Positions 31,935-41,097 are shown, numbered from the stretch's first letter. The stretch is DNA of 64,000 nucleotides from Lentibacillus siamensis (GCF_039522605.1 NZ_BAAADS010000003.1:1-64000); one strand, 5' to 3'. Translations and numbers: made by a program. Notes: a model not told the origin generated them from the sequence alone.

Positions 31935-33428
31935 ATGAGACGGCTAGTTTTTGTGCTTTTGATTGGACTGACTTCACTAGGTGTGACAAGTCCGGCTGCA
32001 GCAGCGGGTGATAAAGAAGTCAAAAGCGAAATTATCTATAACATTCTGATTGACCGTTTCAGTAATGGGGATCAGTCGCTTGGCAAACAGACTAATCTGG
32101 ATGAACCTCATGCATACCATGGCGGGGACATTAAAGGAATTACCAGCAAATTGGACAAGTTAAAAGAGCTTGGTTTTACGACGATTGTTCTTTCACCGGT
32201 GATGGGAAACGCGCCAGATGGCTATCACGGTTACTGGATCGAGGATTTTTACAAAGTTGAGCAACAGTTTGGGACAATGAAAGATCTTCAAAAACTGGTT
32301 AAAGAAGCACATGATCGTAATATAAAAGTAGTGTTGGAGCTGGTTACAAATTATATTTCACCGACACATCCGATGGTGGATGATCCGGCAAGAAAAGACT
32401 GGATCAAAGAATCAGAAGTCAACGCCAATCAATGGCTTAATCAGACAGTGAAGCTCGATCAGTCCAACCCGGAAGTGCAGGCGTTTATAACAGATGTCGC
32501 TGATTATTGGATTGATCAAGCAGGGATTGACGGGTATCGGTTCCATGCAGCTGATCAGATGAATCAGGAATTTTTAAAGGATTTGACAGCACATCTCAGT
32601 CAGGAAAACCCAAATTTTTACCTGCTGGCTGGTATATTGAAGCCAGAGCAGTATAACGGGGAAATTGAAAAAAACACGAACATACAGGCAGTGGAAAACA
32701 ATACTTTGCAGGAAGCAATGGTGAGCGCGTTTGTAAAGGCAGGAAATCCGGTAGCACCAATTTATGAAGCCTGGCAGAATAATGGAAAAAGGGAAGGGCT
32801 CAACTATCTGGATAATAAGTTAACCGAACGATTCACTCAGAAATTTTTTGAGAACGGCCGGAATCCGCTGACAACATGGAAGCTGGCATTGACATTCTTA
32901 TACACCGCTCCAGGTACGCCAATGATTTTTCAAGGTTCGGAAATTCCAATGGGAGGGGACTTTCCGGAAAGTCTGCAGCTGGTTCAATTTAATGCCAGCA
33001 AGCAGGACTTGCAGGATTATTATAATCAGATAGCGGCATTGCGCGCTAAGTTTCCTGCTTTGCAGAAAGGGAGTTTTGAACTGCTGGGAACGAGTGGTGC
33101 AATGAGTTTATTCAAGCGGTCGTATGAGGGTGAATCAGTCTATGTTGCAATCAATAATGATGTGAAATCACAGGTTATTTCCATTGATGGTGTGGAATCC
33201 GGCAAGCTGCTGAAAGGTGTGATTGGAGACAATCTTGTTCGCGAAAATGAAAACGGAAAGTATCGAATAGGACTGCCTCGTGAAACAGCAGAAGTATATG
33301 TCATTCAGGAAGATACAGGTCTGAACTGGCTGTTTATCGGGATGGTTATCGGTGTTTTTGTTATTTTCGTCGGTGCAATCATCAGGTTAAGCGTAAAACA
33401 AAAGAAACGGGAAGCTGGTTTGGAATAA
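31935..33428 (+). CDS. Membrane-anchored alpha-amylase-like protein without catalytic residues
   Basis: A 497-residue exported protein: signal peptide (about 1-24, ending SPAAAA), a GH13 catalytic barrel, a C-terminal beta domain and one transmembrane helix (about 467-488) with a Lys/Arg tail. The barrel keeps IIYNILIDRFSNGD, YHGGDIKGI and TFLYTAPGTPMIFQGSEIP. But the nucleophile strand reads DGYRFHAAD (Asp to His, about 203), the acid strand YLLAGIL (Glu to Gly, about 230) and the third-acid strand LDNKLTERF (His-Asp to Lys-Leu, about 290). Region I has NY for NH. It should not hydrolyse; it may bind glycan. GAAGGAG precedes ATG 31935. Confidence 0.88.
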   Translation: MRRLVFVLLIGLTSLGVTSPAAAAGDKEVKSEIIYNILIDRFSNGDQSLGKQTNLDEPHAYHGGDIKGITSKLDKLKELGFTTIVLSPVMGNAPDGYHGYWIEDFYKVEQQFGTMKDLQKLVKEAHDRNIKVVLELVTNYISPTHPMVDDPARKDWIKESEVNANQWLNQTVKLDQSNPEVQAFITDVADYWIDQAGIDGYRFHAADQMNQEFLKDLTAHLSQENPNFYLLAGILKPEQYNGEIEKNTNIQAVENNTLQEAMVSAFVKAGNPVAPIYEAWQNNGKREGLNYLDNKLTERFTQKFFENGRNPLTTWKLALTFLYTAPGTPMIFQGSEIPMGGDFPESLQLVQFNASKQDLQDYYNQIAALRAKFPALQKGSFELLGTSGAMSLFKRSYEGESVYVAINNDVKSQVISIDGVESGKLLKGVIGDNLVRENENGKYRIGLPRETAEVYVIQEDTGLNWLFIGMVIGVFVIFVGAIIRLSVKQKKREAGLE

Positions 33429-33447
33429 TCAGCTTTCCGTTTCTTTT
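33404..33447 (+). terminator. Terminator overlapping the end of the amylase-like gene
   Basis: GAAACGGGAAGCTG (33404-33417, inside the coding end) and CAGCTTTCCGTTTC (33430-33443), then TTTT. Confidence 0.85.
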
Positions 33448-33538
33448 GGCTAAAAGTGCAGCAGTAGGTCGCGTCCGCACTGTGCAAATTTACGGATCTT
33501 CTCTTAACTGGGACCTGCCGCATAATTGTGAAGGAGCG

Positions 33539-33622
33539 CGCCGTACTTTTGCATAAACCCGCCGTACCAACTCCAATACGCGCCGAACAAAAGCATTTAT
33601 CCGCCGTATTGAAAATGACCTC
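33539..33622. repeat. 21-bp phased array, unit core CGCCGTA
   Basis: CGCCGTA or CGCCGAA begins at 33539, 33560, 33581 and 33602, exactly 21 bp apart, with otherwise unrelated DNA between. No gene is seen from 33448 to 33670. Confidence 0.65.
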
Positions 33623-33670
33623 GTCGTTTTTGTGCGTCAATATTGTTCCGCATGATAGAGACTGGCCGGT

Positions 33671-33868
33671 TCACGCATATTCATATTCATGCGCGGAAAC
33701 AGCACCTTGTCTGTACAGGTAATAATACACTTTCCGGTATTCATTCAGGTCAATTTCACGATTGATGTATTTTTGCTGATAGAAATCAAGCAATCCATTA
33801 ATCGATTCCGGTGGCTGGTTTCGTTCCATTTCATAAATGGTAATCAATTCAAAGATACTCATACTCAT
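33671..33868 (-). CDS. YppF-like small protein
   Basis: A 65-residue protein with the core INGLLDFYQQKYINREIDLN and EYRKVYYYLYRQGA, which resembles B. subtilis YppF (also about 60 residues). The start at 33868 follows GGGAGGG on its strand. Function unknown; no membrane segment. Confidence 0.65.
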   Translation of the reverse strand: MSMSIFELITIYEMERNQPPESINGLLDFYQQKYINREIDLNEYRKVYYYLYRQGAVSAHEYEYA

Positions 33869-33949
33869 AGAGTCCCTCCCGCATCGTCAGGTTGTGCCTG
33901 TCCTACAGGAAATATATGCGGGAGTTTGCGACTTCATGAGTTGAAATTT

Positions 33950-36163
33950 TTAATTCATTTCCGGAAACGGGACGCGAAGGATTATTTTTTCTTTATCTAA
34001 ATTATAAATCGACATTTCATTTTGTGAAAAACAATATAACGTGTCACCGACAGATACCATCCGCCGTATTTTATGTTTACGCCTTGATGGATAATCATGA
34101 TTGGTACTTTTCAGATTGGAAATCGAATCTTTCAGCTGAATGCCGTTATCCGATGTTATGTTGTAGAGAAATGCGCCCTGAAATGATAATGATTCATCCC
34201 GATAGGAAGCTTCTCCTTTTTGAATGTTTTTGGCATCATAAATGGTGGCCGGGAAGCCGAAAATTGGGCGTTTCGGGTGTTCATAAAGTGCACGGTGGTT
34301 ATGATTTACTTCCGAATAGGAATGGCCTTCACCGATAATTTCACTGTACTCCTCCTTTGGCTTTGCCGGATTGCTGACATCAAACACGGAAATCTTCAGT
34401 CCATCGATTTTCACTTGCTGTTCCTGACCGTGTTCGGAATTCACCAGTTTGGTATTTTGACCGAAGCCAATAACATGATCTTCATCGAGTGGATGGAGGT
34501 AGTTGCTGAACCCGGGAATTTTCAGCTTACCAAGAACAGCCGGCTTTTTCGGATTTTTAAGATCGATTACGAAAAGAGGATCGACCTGCTTAAATGTAAC
34601 CATATAGGCTGTATCATCCATAAACCGGACACTGTATATACGTTCACCTTTTGCCAGACCCTCAATAGATCCAACCGGATTCATCTGCATATCAAACGTA
34701 AACAGGTTGTTGGTTGAAGGTTTGTCATCGTTCCACATGGTATCCTTGGTAGTTGCAACACGAAATGTTCCGTCGTGTTCATCCATGGCGAACTGGTTTA
34801 TCAGCCTGCCTTCAACAACCGCCGATGCATTGTAGGTAATCGCACCTTTGTTAAGTTTGAACTGATTGATTTTGGTTTTAACAGGAGGCCGTGAAATCGA
34901 CAGCTCTGGACTATTACGTTCAGGTGAAATGTCTTTGCTGTAACGGTATGCTGCAATATATAAGTGTTTTTTGGACATGTATATTTGACTGGAAGCACCA
35001 AGATAAGCTTCAATTTCTGCTTTTTCATTCAGCTTGTTTAAGTTAATCGAACCAAGCATCAAAAAGTTTTTCTCTTTCGTATCAGGGAAAAAGTATAACG
35101 AGTTGTATCTGAGCGGATGAGTCTTGTTGCTGACAGCAGTATCTTTGATTGACGGACGCAAATCATTGGTGCCTTTCTTTTTTTCCTGCAACACTCGGAT
35201 TGGTGGATGGTGATTGGCAATCAGATACAAATATCCATTCATTTTCCGGGTTGAAATCAATGAGCCGTCCATACTGACTTCGCGTACTTTTTCAGGATGT
35301 TCTGGATCAGTAACATTATAGATTATTGCTGTTGTTTTGCCAGGTGGAAGTATTGCCCGATCGACAACCGCAGACTGTGTTGATGGTTGACGGTTGAGGC
35401 GGTGTGAATTTCCGATTATAATCAGCAGGTCATCGTGCAAATAAAGTTCTGTCGGGCGGAAATCTTTTGTCGAAATGGTGGAAACAATGTTACTTTCTTT
35501 CTTCGCAGCACTGGCAACCACGACATCTGCACCCCGGGAATAATAAATAAATTCGCCATTTGTCTTGATGATATCGCCCTCATCGATACCATTTACCTGT
35601 GTATTGGTTGATGATGCACCTGGACCGCTTTTCGCCATGTTTTTTCCAGAATCGCTTTGTGCGCTTTCCATGGAGACGCCGCGATCTTGTTTTTTGATTA
35701 ATTTTTGAGTTGCATTTGATCGTTCCTGCAGTAATGTGACCAACTGCTCCTTATCCTTAATGGTTTGTATGTCAGATACTGTCGTAAAGGAATGGGTGAA
35801 TGTTTTGTTTAATTTGTCACCATTTTCCGTTTCAACTGTATCTGAAACGGTAATCATATACGTATGATCAATTTGATAGCCGGATTCGGGTGCTTGAAGC
35901 GTCAGAACGGTATGCTCCTTGTTCCATGTAATGGTCACCTCAACAGGTTCATTGTTGTGATTTGTAACGGTTACGGCATCTTTGGTGAATGTGTCAGGGT
36001 TCATTGTTTCAGAAAAATGGATGGACCAGTCTTTTAAGGTTGGTGCATAGCTGGATTTTGCCGGAATCTTGACGCCTATAGAACCCGGCATCAGGTAAAA
36101 AATGGCGGCACCAACTGCGACTAGAATTACTAAACAATACAGTGCAGTTTTTCGATTTATCAT
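33950..36163 (-). CDS. Secreted beta-propeller domain protein
   Basis: A 737-residue exported protein. One N-terminal membrane helix (about 7-25) serves as signal anchor. Next comes an Ig-like Big_5 domain (WSIHFSETMNPDTFTKDAVT, about 47-130), a linker, then VNGIDEGDIIKTNGEFIYYS (about 190) opening a C-terminal beta-propeller of the WD40-related type known in archaea and Bacillaceae. Repeated aromatic-Asp turns are seen through the rest. It acts outside the membrane, and no enzyme motif is visible. GAGGTG precedes the start at 36163. Confidence 0.87.
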   Translation of the reverse strand: MINRKTALYCLVILVAVGAAIFYLMPGSIGVKIPAKSSYAPTLKDWSIHFSETMNPDTFTKDAVTVTNHNNEPVEVTITWNKEHTVLTLQAPESGYQIDHTYMITVSDTVETENGDKLNKTFTHSFTTVSDIQTIKDKEQLVTLLQERSNATQKLIKKQDRGVSMESAQSDSGKNMAKSGPGASSTNTQVNGIDEGDIIKTNGEFIYYSRGADVVVASAAKKESNIVSTISTKDFRPTELYLHDDLLIIIGNSHRLNRQPSTQSAVVDRAILPPGKTTAIIYNVTDPEHPEKVREVSMDGSLISTRKMNGYLYLIANHHPPIRVLQEKKKGTNDLRPSIKDTAVSNKTHPLRYNSLYFFPDTKEKNFLMLGSINLNKLNEKAEIEAYLGASSQIYMSKKHLYIAAYRYSKDISPERNSPELSISRPPVKTKINQFKLNKGAITYNASAVVEGRLINQFAMDEHDGTFRVATTKDTMWNDDKPSTNNLFTFDMQMNPVGSIEGLAKGERIYSVRFMDDTAYMVTFKQVDPLFVIDLKNPKKPAVLGKLKIPGFSNYLHPLDEDHVIGFGQNTKLVNSEHGQEQQVKIDGLKISVFDVSNPAKPKEEYSEIIGEGHSYSEVNHNHRALYEHPKRPIFGFPATIYDAKNIQKGEASYRDESLSFQGAFLYNITSDNGIQLKDSISNLKSTNHDYPSRRKHKIRRMVSVGDTLYCFSQNEMSIYNLDKEKIILRVPFPEMN

Positions 36164-36271
36164 TTTTTCACCTCATCGGTCCTGTTTAATTAGTTAGACG
36201 ATACGGAAGGAAAAATGTTACAGTTTTGTTTTGATTCTTGCACAAGTACGGGAATCGCTCGGGAATATTTA

Positions 36272-36364
36272 GAAAAACTCGGCATTCGCCTCGTCTTATA
36301 GCGATTGCCGAAGTTTTTCTTATAAGGTCAACCATAATTTATACTTTCTGACGTTACAAAAAAA
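36272..36364 (-). repeat. Dispersed repeat, copy A (inverted relative to 41538)
   Basis: Read on the minus strand: TTTTGTAACGTCAGAAAGTA, TAAATTATGG, then CTTATAAGAAAAACTTCGGC, AATCGCTATAAGACGAGGC and GAATGCCGAGTTTTTC. The same series recurs on the plus strand at 41538-41617. Within copy A the AAAACTTCGGCAATCGC and GAATGCCGAGTTTTT parts form a hairpin. Confidence 0.7.
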
Positions 36365-36386
36365 GCTGATCCATGTACGGATCAGC
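36365..36386 (-). terminator. Terminator of the degV-like gene
   Basis: GCTGATCC (36365-36372) and GGATCAGC (36379-36386); on the minus strand a run of seven Ts follows. Confidence 0.85.
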
Positions 36387-36392
36387 CTGATA

Positions 36393-37253
36393 TTAGTTGT
36401 ATTCACTGTTAAGGAAAAACAATGCGAGGGTGCCGGGACCGGAGTGTGCCCCAATTACGGAACCGACCATTTCAATCAATACATTGTCGGCACCAAATTT
36501 ATCTTTAATCATGGCAGCCAGTTGCTCGGCACGTTTTAAATCATCACCGTGACTGATGCCGATTGTCTGGTTTTTAAAATCAGTTCCGCGTTCTTCCATA
36601 AGTTCCAGCATGCGATTCAATACCTTTTTGGATCCTCTGACATTTTCAAGTGGCACGAGTTTACCATCGTCGACATGAAGGACGGGTTTAATTTTCAGCA
36701 GAGAGCCGACGAATGCGGATGTCCGGCTGACACGGCCGCCTCGCCGCAGGTATTCCAGGTCATCAACGGTAAAAATATGTTCCATGTGATTGGCGTGGTA
36801 TTCAGCGGTTTCGATGATTTCGTCAGTACTTGCACCGTTCCTGGCGAGTTCAGCAGCCCTCAGGACGACAAGCCCATACCCGATGGAGGCGCATTTTGTG
36901 TCGATAACATGCAACTCGGCATCAGGGTATTCTTCTTGTACTTCTTGCGCCATCATTTTCGCGGTCTGGCATGTGCCGGATAGTTCTGAGGAAAATGCAA
37001 AATATACTAATGCTTGATTTGATTCGGCATACGATGTAAAAATAGTTTTAAAGGTCTGTGGGGAAACTTGGGATGTTTTCGTCCCTTCACCTTGCCGCAT
37101 GGCGTCATATACTGTTTTTGGCTCGATTTCATTTACGTCTTCAAAATCTTTTCCTTTCAAATGAACGGTTAATGGTACCATTTCGATGTCAAATGCTTTA
37201 TAATGACGATTGGTCAAATCACATGCTGAATCTGCAAGGATTTTCGTGTTCAT
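36393..37253 (-). CDS. yitS: DegV family fatty-acid-binding protein (YitS-like)
   Basis: A 286-residue DegV protein, a cytosolic binder of one fatty acid that hands it to fatty-acid kinase FakA. ILADSACDLT at the N-terminus, KTSQVSPQTFKTIF near 59, FAFSSELSGTCQTA near 86 and DDLEYLRRGGRVS near 165 are signature motifs. Its position next to yitT, yitU, yitV and yitW matches B. subtilis yitS. AGGTG precedes the start at 37253. Confidence 0.92.
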   Translation of the reverse strand: MNTKILADSACDLTNRHYKAFDIEMVPLTVHLKGKDFEDVNEIEPKTVYDAMRQGEGTKTSQVSPQTFKTIFTSYAESNQALVYFAFSSELSGTCQTAKMMAQEVQEEYPDAELHVIDTKCASIGYGLVVLRAAELARNGASTDEIIETAEYHANHMEHIFTVDDLEYLRRGGRVSRTSAFVGSLLKIKPVLHVDDGKLVPLENVRGSKKVLNRMLELMEERGTDFKNQTIGISHGDDLKRAEQLAAMIKDKFGADNVLIEMVGSVIGAHSGPGTLALFFLNSEYN

Positions 37254-37487
37254 TATTTCACCTACTTTTCTCGTATCTTGGCAGTTTTTGATACTGCATC
37301 AGTGCAATGGGGATTTCGCCATCTCTAGAGCATAAGGAATTCTAAAAAGGCACAAACGCTTCTTTGAGATTCACTTTTAGCGACAATCCAGTTTTTTGAT
37401 ATTGATTTCAGTTTAAAGCTATCCTTAAGGTTAGTCAAAGTTTATTTACTATTAAAAATGATAAGACACAAGGCAGAGGAGGCAGCT

Positions 37488-38333
37488 ATGTTTTTATTTG
37501 AGGCAAAACGAATTCTGATTGTTATTTTTGGCGCAATCCTGAATGCCATTTCCCTGAATTTTTTCCTGATTGGGGCAAATGTTTATGCGAGTGGATTTAC
37601 TGGTGCGGCTCAGCTGATTTCCAGTGTGTTTAAAGATTTTATAGGCATTGAAGGTGTAAGTACTGGTATTATTCTATTTATCCTGAACATTCCGGTCTTA
37701 ATTCTGGGCTGGAAAAAAGTTGGAAAAGGTTTTACTGTATACAGTATTATTTCTGTCGTGTTTACGACCTTATTTTTGGAAATAATACCGCAAGTTGCTT
37801 TGTCCGAGGACATCATCCTGAATGCTGTATTCGGTGGTGTGATCGGCGGGACCGGTGTTGGTCTTTCACTGAAACATGGTGCTTCAACTGGTGGTATGGA
37901 TATTGTAGCCATGGTGCTTTCCCGGATGAAGGACAGACCGATCGGCAGTTATTTTTTATTTTTGAACGCAATCATTATTGCAATGGCTGGCATCCTGTAT
38001 GAACCGGAAAACGCATTGTATACACTGTTGACATTGTATGTTACAACACGTGTGATCGATGCAATCCATACCCGTCATGAAAAAGTTACGGCGATGATTA
38101 TTACACATAAAGCAGACGAGCTGCAAAAAGCCATTCATAACAAAATGGTCCGCGGTATCACGATATTGCCTGCGAAAGGTGCTTATACGCGGGAGGATAA
38201 AAATATGATGTATTTGGTCGTCACGCGTTATGAACTTTATGATCTGGAGCGCATTATAGGGGAAATTGATCCGAATGCATTTACTAACATCGTGCAGACA
38301 ACCGGCATATTCGGGTTCTTCAGGAAAGACTAG
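37488..38333 (+). CDS. yitT: YitT family membrane protein
   Basis: A 281-residue protein with five to six helices and a C-terminal DUF2179 domain. GANVYASGFTGAAQLISSVF near 27, GGVIGGTGVGLSLKHGASTGG near 120, and the tail domain TAMIITHKADELQKAIHNKM and GAYTREDKNMMYLVVTRYEL are diagnostic. I choose ATG 37488 with AGAGGAGG upstream; the frame is open from 37458. Divergent from degV as in B. subtilis yitS-yitT. Function unknown. Confidence 0.9.
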   Translation: MFLFEAKRILIVIFGAILNAISLNFFLIGANVYASGFTGAAQLISSVFKDFIGIEGVSTGIILFILNIPVLILGWKKVGKGFTVYSIISVVFTTLFLEIIPQVALSEDIILNAVFGGVIGGTGVGLSLKHGASTGGMDIVAMVLSRMKDRPIGSYFLFLNAIIIAMAGILYEPENALYTLLTLYVTTRVIDAIHTRHEKVTAMIITHKADELQKAIHNKMVRGITILPAKGAYTREDKNMMYLVVTRYELYDLERIIGEIDPNAFTNIVQTTGIFGFFRKD

Positions 38334-38361
38334 GCAGGTGGTGCATTTTCATCGTGGGAAA

Positions 38362-38440
38362 TATCGATAGATAAAAAATATATCGAGAGAAGAGCAGGTA
38401 TATCAACAGAAGAAAAATTATATCAGCAGAACAACCTAAC
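38362..38440. repeat. 20-bp phased array, unit core TATCRRSAGA
   Basis: TATCGATAGA at 38362, TATCGAGAGA at 38381, TATCAACAGA at 38401 and TATCAGCAGA at 38421: steps of 19, 20 and 20. Same family as 51860-51960 and 62885-63000. Confidence 0.65.
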
Positions 38441-38442
38441 AT

Positions 38443-38470
38443 AAAAAAGACAGCATCCGCTGTCTTTTTT
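38443..38470. terminator. Bidirectional terminator
   Basis: AAAAAAGACAGC, short loop, GCTGTCTTTTTT. It lies between convergent yitT and the Nfu-like gene. Confidence 0.85.
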
Positions 38471-38732
38471 AATACCCATGATTTTCGATAACGTCGATAA
38501 TCTTTGGTTGCAGGTCATCCCATTCCGTATCAAACATTTTATTTACGGTGATAAAGTTCTGGTACCCAAAGACATTGTCAACACCTTCAACATTCATTAA
38601 GTCATTCAGAATTTCATGTTTACTTGTATCGCCAGGCATAACGGAAATGCTGCTGTCTCCTTCAAAAATCAGCTTGTCCGTTGTAAATTTCAGTGCATTC
38701 GGGTTTGGCGTAGCTTCAGCTCGTACTCCCAT
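38469..38732 (-). CDS. Nfu N-terminal domain protein
   Basis: An 87-residue protein made of the Nfu_N domain only: EATPNPNALKFTTDKLIFEG, then SVMPGDTSKHEILNDLMNVE, GVDNVFGYQNFITVNK and DWDDLQPKI-like EWDDLQPKIIDVI. The C-x2-C domain that carries the Fe-S cluster in full Nfu proteins is absent. The role in Fe-S assembly is therefore unclear. AGGAGGT precedes the start. Confidence 0.85.
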   Translation of the reverse strand: MGVRAEATPNPNALKFTTDKLIFEGDSSISVMPGDTSKHEILNDLMNVEGVDNVFGYQNFITVNKMFDTEWDDLQPKIIDVIENHGY

Positions 38733-38792
38733 TGATTTGACCTCCTAAAAATAATGCATACTTAATATCATTTTAACAGAAAAAATAAGAAA

Positions 38793-38826
38793 AAGCATCT
38801 TTGCCATTTTGTTGGCAAAGATGCTT
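38793..38826 (-). terminator. Terminator of the DUF3813 operon
   Basis: Perfect 14-bp stem: AAGCATCTTTGCCA (38793-38806) and TGGCAAAGATGCTT (38813-38826). On the minus strand a T-rich tract follows. Confidence 0.85.
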
Positions 38827-38895
38827 GATACACATTATAATCCCGTTTCATTATCATTAAATGAAGTGAAAATCTTTAATGCGTATTTTGGGAGG

Positions 38896-39093
38896 TTAAC
38901 TAAGCTGGTTGTGTTGCTTCAGCTGTTGCTCAAGTTGCTGCAGCTGCTGCTGTTCTTCAGGTGAACAGTTATTTTTTGCGGCTTGGATCGCATTATTGGC
39001 AGCTTGCTTATCTTGTTGAGACGCATTTCCTTGAGCGTTTTTAAAGTTGTTGACAGCAGTTTTAGCTTGTTGGAACAGATTATTGTTTCCCAT
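38896..39093 (-). CDS. yitR: DUF3813 family protein (YitR-like)
   Basis: A 65-residue, Gln/Asn-rich helical protein (NLFQQAKTAVNNFKNAQGNA, then ANNAIQAAKNNCSPEEQQQL). This matches DUF3813 proteins, and the location beside yitS/T/U agrees with yitR. Its ATG comes directly after the stop of the upstream 49-residue gene (TAG-ATG), and its GGAGGG ribosome site lies inside that gene, so the two are coupled. Function unknown. Confidence 0.8.
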   Translation of the reverse strand: MGNNNLFQQAKTAVNNFKNAQGNASQQDKQAANNAIQAAKNNCSPEEQQQLQQLEQQLKQHNQLS

Positions 39094-39243
39094 CTAAAAC
39101 CCTCCTACTGTGTGGCTGTCAGCTTCCTCGTGTTTTCGTTCCGTATCGCTGAAACGTGCACGGTAAGGAAACCGTTCGGCGTGTTTTTTTACAGAATCAG
39201 CACCTTGATGGCTGAATCTTCTGGACTTGCTGTTTTTCCCCAT
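39094..39243 (-). CDS. 49-residue basic protein upstream of DUF3813 gene
   Basis: ATG 39243 follows AAGGAGG at ideal spacing, and the frame (MGKNSKSRRFSHQGADSVKK start, then HAERFPYRARF, DTERKHEEADSHT) ends at TAG 39094-39096 immediately before the next ATG. It is highly charged and probably disordered, like small sporulation-associated Bacillus proteins, but I do not recognise the family. Confidence 0.7.
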   Translation of the reverse strand: MGKNSKSRRFSHQGADSVKKHAERFPYRARFSDTERKHEEADSHTVGGF

Positions 39244-39292
39244 CGGTAATTCCTCCTTCAGAAAGCTGATGAAGCATTTCCAAAAAAAGAAA

Positions 39293-39324
39293 AGAAGTGA
39301 ACGCTTTTTAATGCGCTCACTTTT
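39293..39324. terminator. Terminator downstream of yitU
   Basis: AAGTGAACGC and GCGCTCACTT around TTTTTAAT; it serves the minus-strand yitU and may also work on the other strand. Confidence 0.65.
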
Positions 39325-39362
39325 AGTATGGATTGATTCACCTGTTTTATAAAAGGTAAAAT

Positions 39363-40196
39363 TTAGATGGTTTTGGCCTGAAGCTTTAAGTATTCTTCCA
39401 GAAAAACGCCAATTCCGTCGTTTTCGTTTGTTTCGGTAACCTGAGCAGCAATTGATTTCAATTCATCGATACCATTTCCCATGGCAACCCCAACACCGGC
39501 ATAGTCAATCATTTCCAAGTCATTATCTTCGTCACCAAATGCAATTATTCGTTCTTTGGGGATATGATAATAATGCGCTATTTTTTCCAGTCCTACTGCT
39601 TTATTTAGCCCTTTTTTTACTATTTCAATGATATTCCACGGTGCACCCCATTTGCGATGTTCGATAAGTTCGGCATGGTAATCATCTAAATGGTTTCGCA
39701 GTTCCGCAATATGTTCTTCTTTCGGGTGGATTAACAAGGAAGTTGGATCTTCATTCAACGCATTTTTGAGGCTGCCGATTTTAAAAGGCGGGTCCTGGCT
39801 TGTTGATTGAAAAATATCGGTAATTTTTTCATCATATTGATCAATATATACATGATCTTTCACCTCAGCCAAAATATTATGAACGTTCATTTCATAACAG
39901 GCGTCGATAATTTTATATGCTGTTCGGACTGGCATCGGATTGTGCAAAACATCCCATTTTTCGTCTTTTGGGTGGTGGATTAACGCACCATTAAAATTTA
40001 CCATCGGCGTGTCAAGCTTCAATTCATGGTAATAGTCAATGCTTGCGCGGTGTGGTCTTCCAGTTGCAATCACAACGATATGTCCTTCATTTATCGCTTG
40101 CCGTATTGAATTTTTATTACGTGCACTGATTTCTTTATTATCTGTCAATAACGTCCCATCCAGATCCAGTGCAATTAAATGCCGGTTATTTTCCAT
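39363..40196 (-). CDS. yitU: HAD phosphatase, Cof type (YitU-like)
   Basis: A 277-residue HAD-superfamily phosphatase with C2B cap. Motif I ALDLDGTLL (about 10, nucleophile Asp), motif II VVIATGRPH (about 45), Lys about 195 in KKGLNKAVGLEKI, and motif IV IAFGDEDNDLEMIDYAGVGV (about 218). B. subtilis YitU dephosphorylates 5-amino-6-(5-phosphoribitylamino)uracil in riboflavin synthesis; synteny supports the same identity. The start at 40196 follows AGGTG. Confidence 0.88.
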   Translation of the reverse strand: MENNRHLIALDLDGTLLTDNKEISARNKNSIRQAINEGHIVVIATGRPHRASIDYYHELKLDTPMVNFNGALIHHPKDEKWDVLHNPMPVRTAYKIIDACYEMNVHNILAEVKDHVYIDQYDEKITDIFQSTSQDPPFKIGSLKNALNEDPTSLLIHPKEEHIAELRNHLDDYHAELIEHRKWGAPWNIIEIVKKGLNKAVGLEKIAHYYHIPKERIIAFGDEDNDLEMIDYAGVGVAMGNGIDELKSIAAQVTETNENDGIGVFLEEYLKLQAKTI

Positions 40197-40335
40197 ATGC
40201 TTTCACCTCGTATGACAATAGTGTATAAGTGAATCCAATATATGTAAAGGATTAAATGCCCTGCCGGTTGCAATTTACGTAAACTTAATATTATGATGAA
40301 TAAATAAACAAAACGAATTGGAAAGGAATCGGCAA

Positions 40336-41097
40336 ATGATAGGGGTATATAAAAAATCAATGAAATCTGTACCATGTTTGGTGGTCGAGGATAAGGAAAA
40401 CGAAGGAAGACCACTCCCTGCAGTCACCTACTTTCACGGGTTTACAAGTGCAAAAGAACATAATCTTCCACTGGCTTATCTGCTGGCTGAAAAGGGGTAT
40501 CGTGTCATACTTCCGGACAGCAAATTTCATGGGGAACGGGAAGTGGACGTATCCGAGATAAAGAAACAAATTTCGTTTTGGGATATTGTCATGCTCAATG
40601 TGAAGGAGTTGAAAGACATCAAGGATACACTCGATCAAGAGGGACTGATTCTTGATGCGCGTTTCGGAATTGCCGGAACCAGTATGGGTGGTATAACAAC
40701 CTCCGCGGCATTGACGCAGTACCCATGGATCAAGACTGCTGGGGTTATGATGGGATCACCGAAAATCACGGTTTATGCTAAAACGCTGGTCAGCAGCTTT
40801 AAGAAGATGGGAAACTTGCCTGTCAGTGATGAAATGATTGACCAGTTATATGAGCAGTTAAAGTTATACGATTTATCTGAACAGGTGGAAAAACTGCAGG
40901 AGCGTCCGGTGTTTTTTTGGCATGGTGAGAATGATGCGGTCGTGCCGTTTGACCATTCCTATACATTTTATGAAAACGCTAGAAAACTGTATAAAAACAA
41001 GGAAAATATACAATTTCTTAAGGAAGAGAACCGTGACCATAAAGTGAGCCGCCAAGCAATCCTTGAATTGGTAAAATGGTTTGAGAAACACTTGTAA
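40336..41097 (+). CDS. yitV: Alpha/beta esterase (YitV-like)
   Basis: A 253-residue alpha/beta-hydrolase: YFHGFTSAKEHN near 35 (oxyanion), GTSMGGITTS with nucleophile Ser about 116, FFWHGENDAVVPFDH near 196 (acid), and ENRDHKVS near 235 (His). Divergent from yitU and followed by yitW, as in B. subtilis. I choose ATG 40336 with AAAGGA upstream; the frame is open from 40318. Cytosolic; substrate unknown. Confidence 0.88.
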   Translation: MIGVYKKSMKSVPCLVVEDKENEGRPLPAVTYFHGFTSAKEHNLPLAYLLAEKGYRVILPDSKFHGEREVDVSEIKKQISFWDIVMLNVKELKDIKDTLDQEGLILDARFGIAGTSMGGITTSAALTQYPWIKTAGVMMGSPKITVYAKTLVSSFKKMGNLPVSDEMIDQLYEQLKLYDLSEQVEKLQERPVFFWHGENDAVVPFDHSYTFYENARKLYKNKENIQFLKEENRDHKVSRQAILELVKWFEKHL

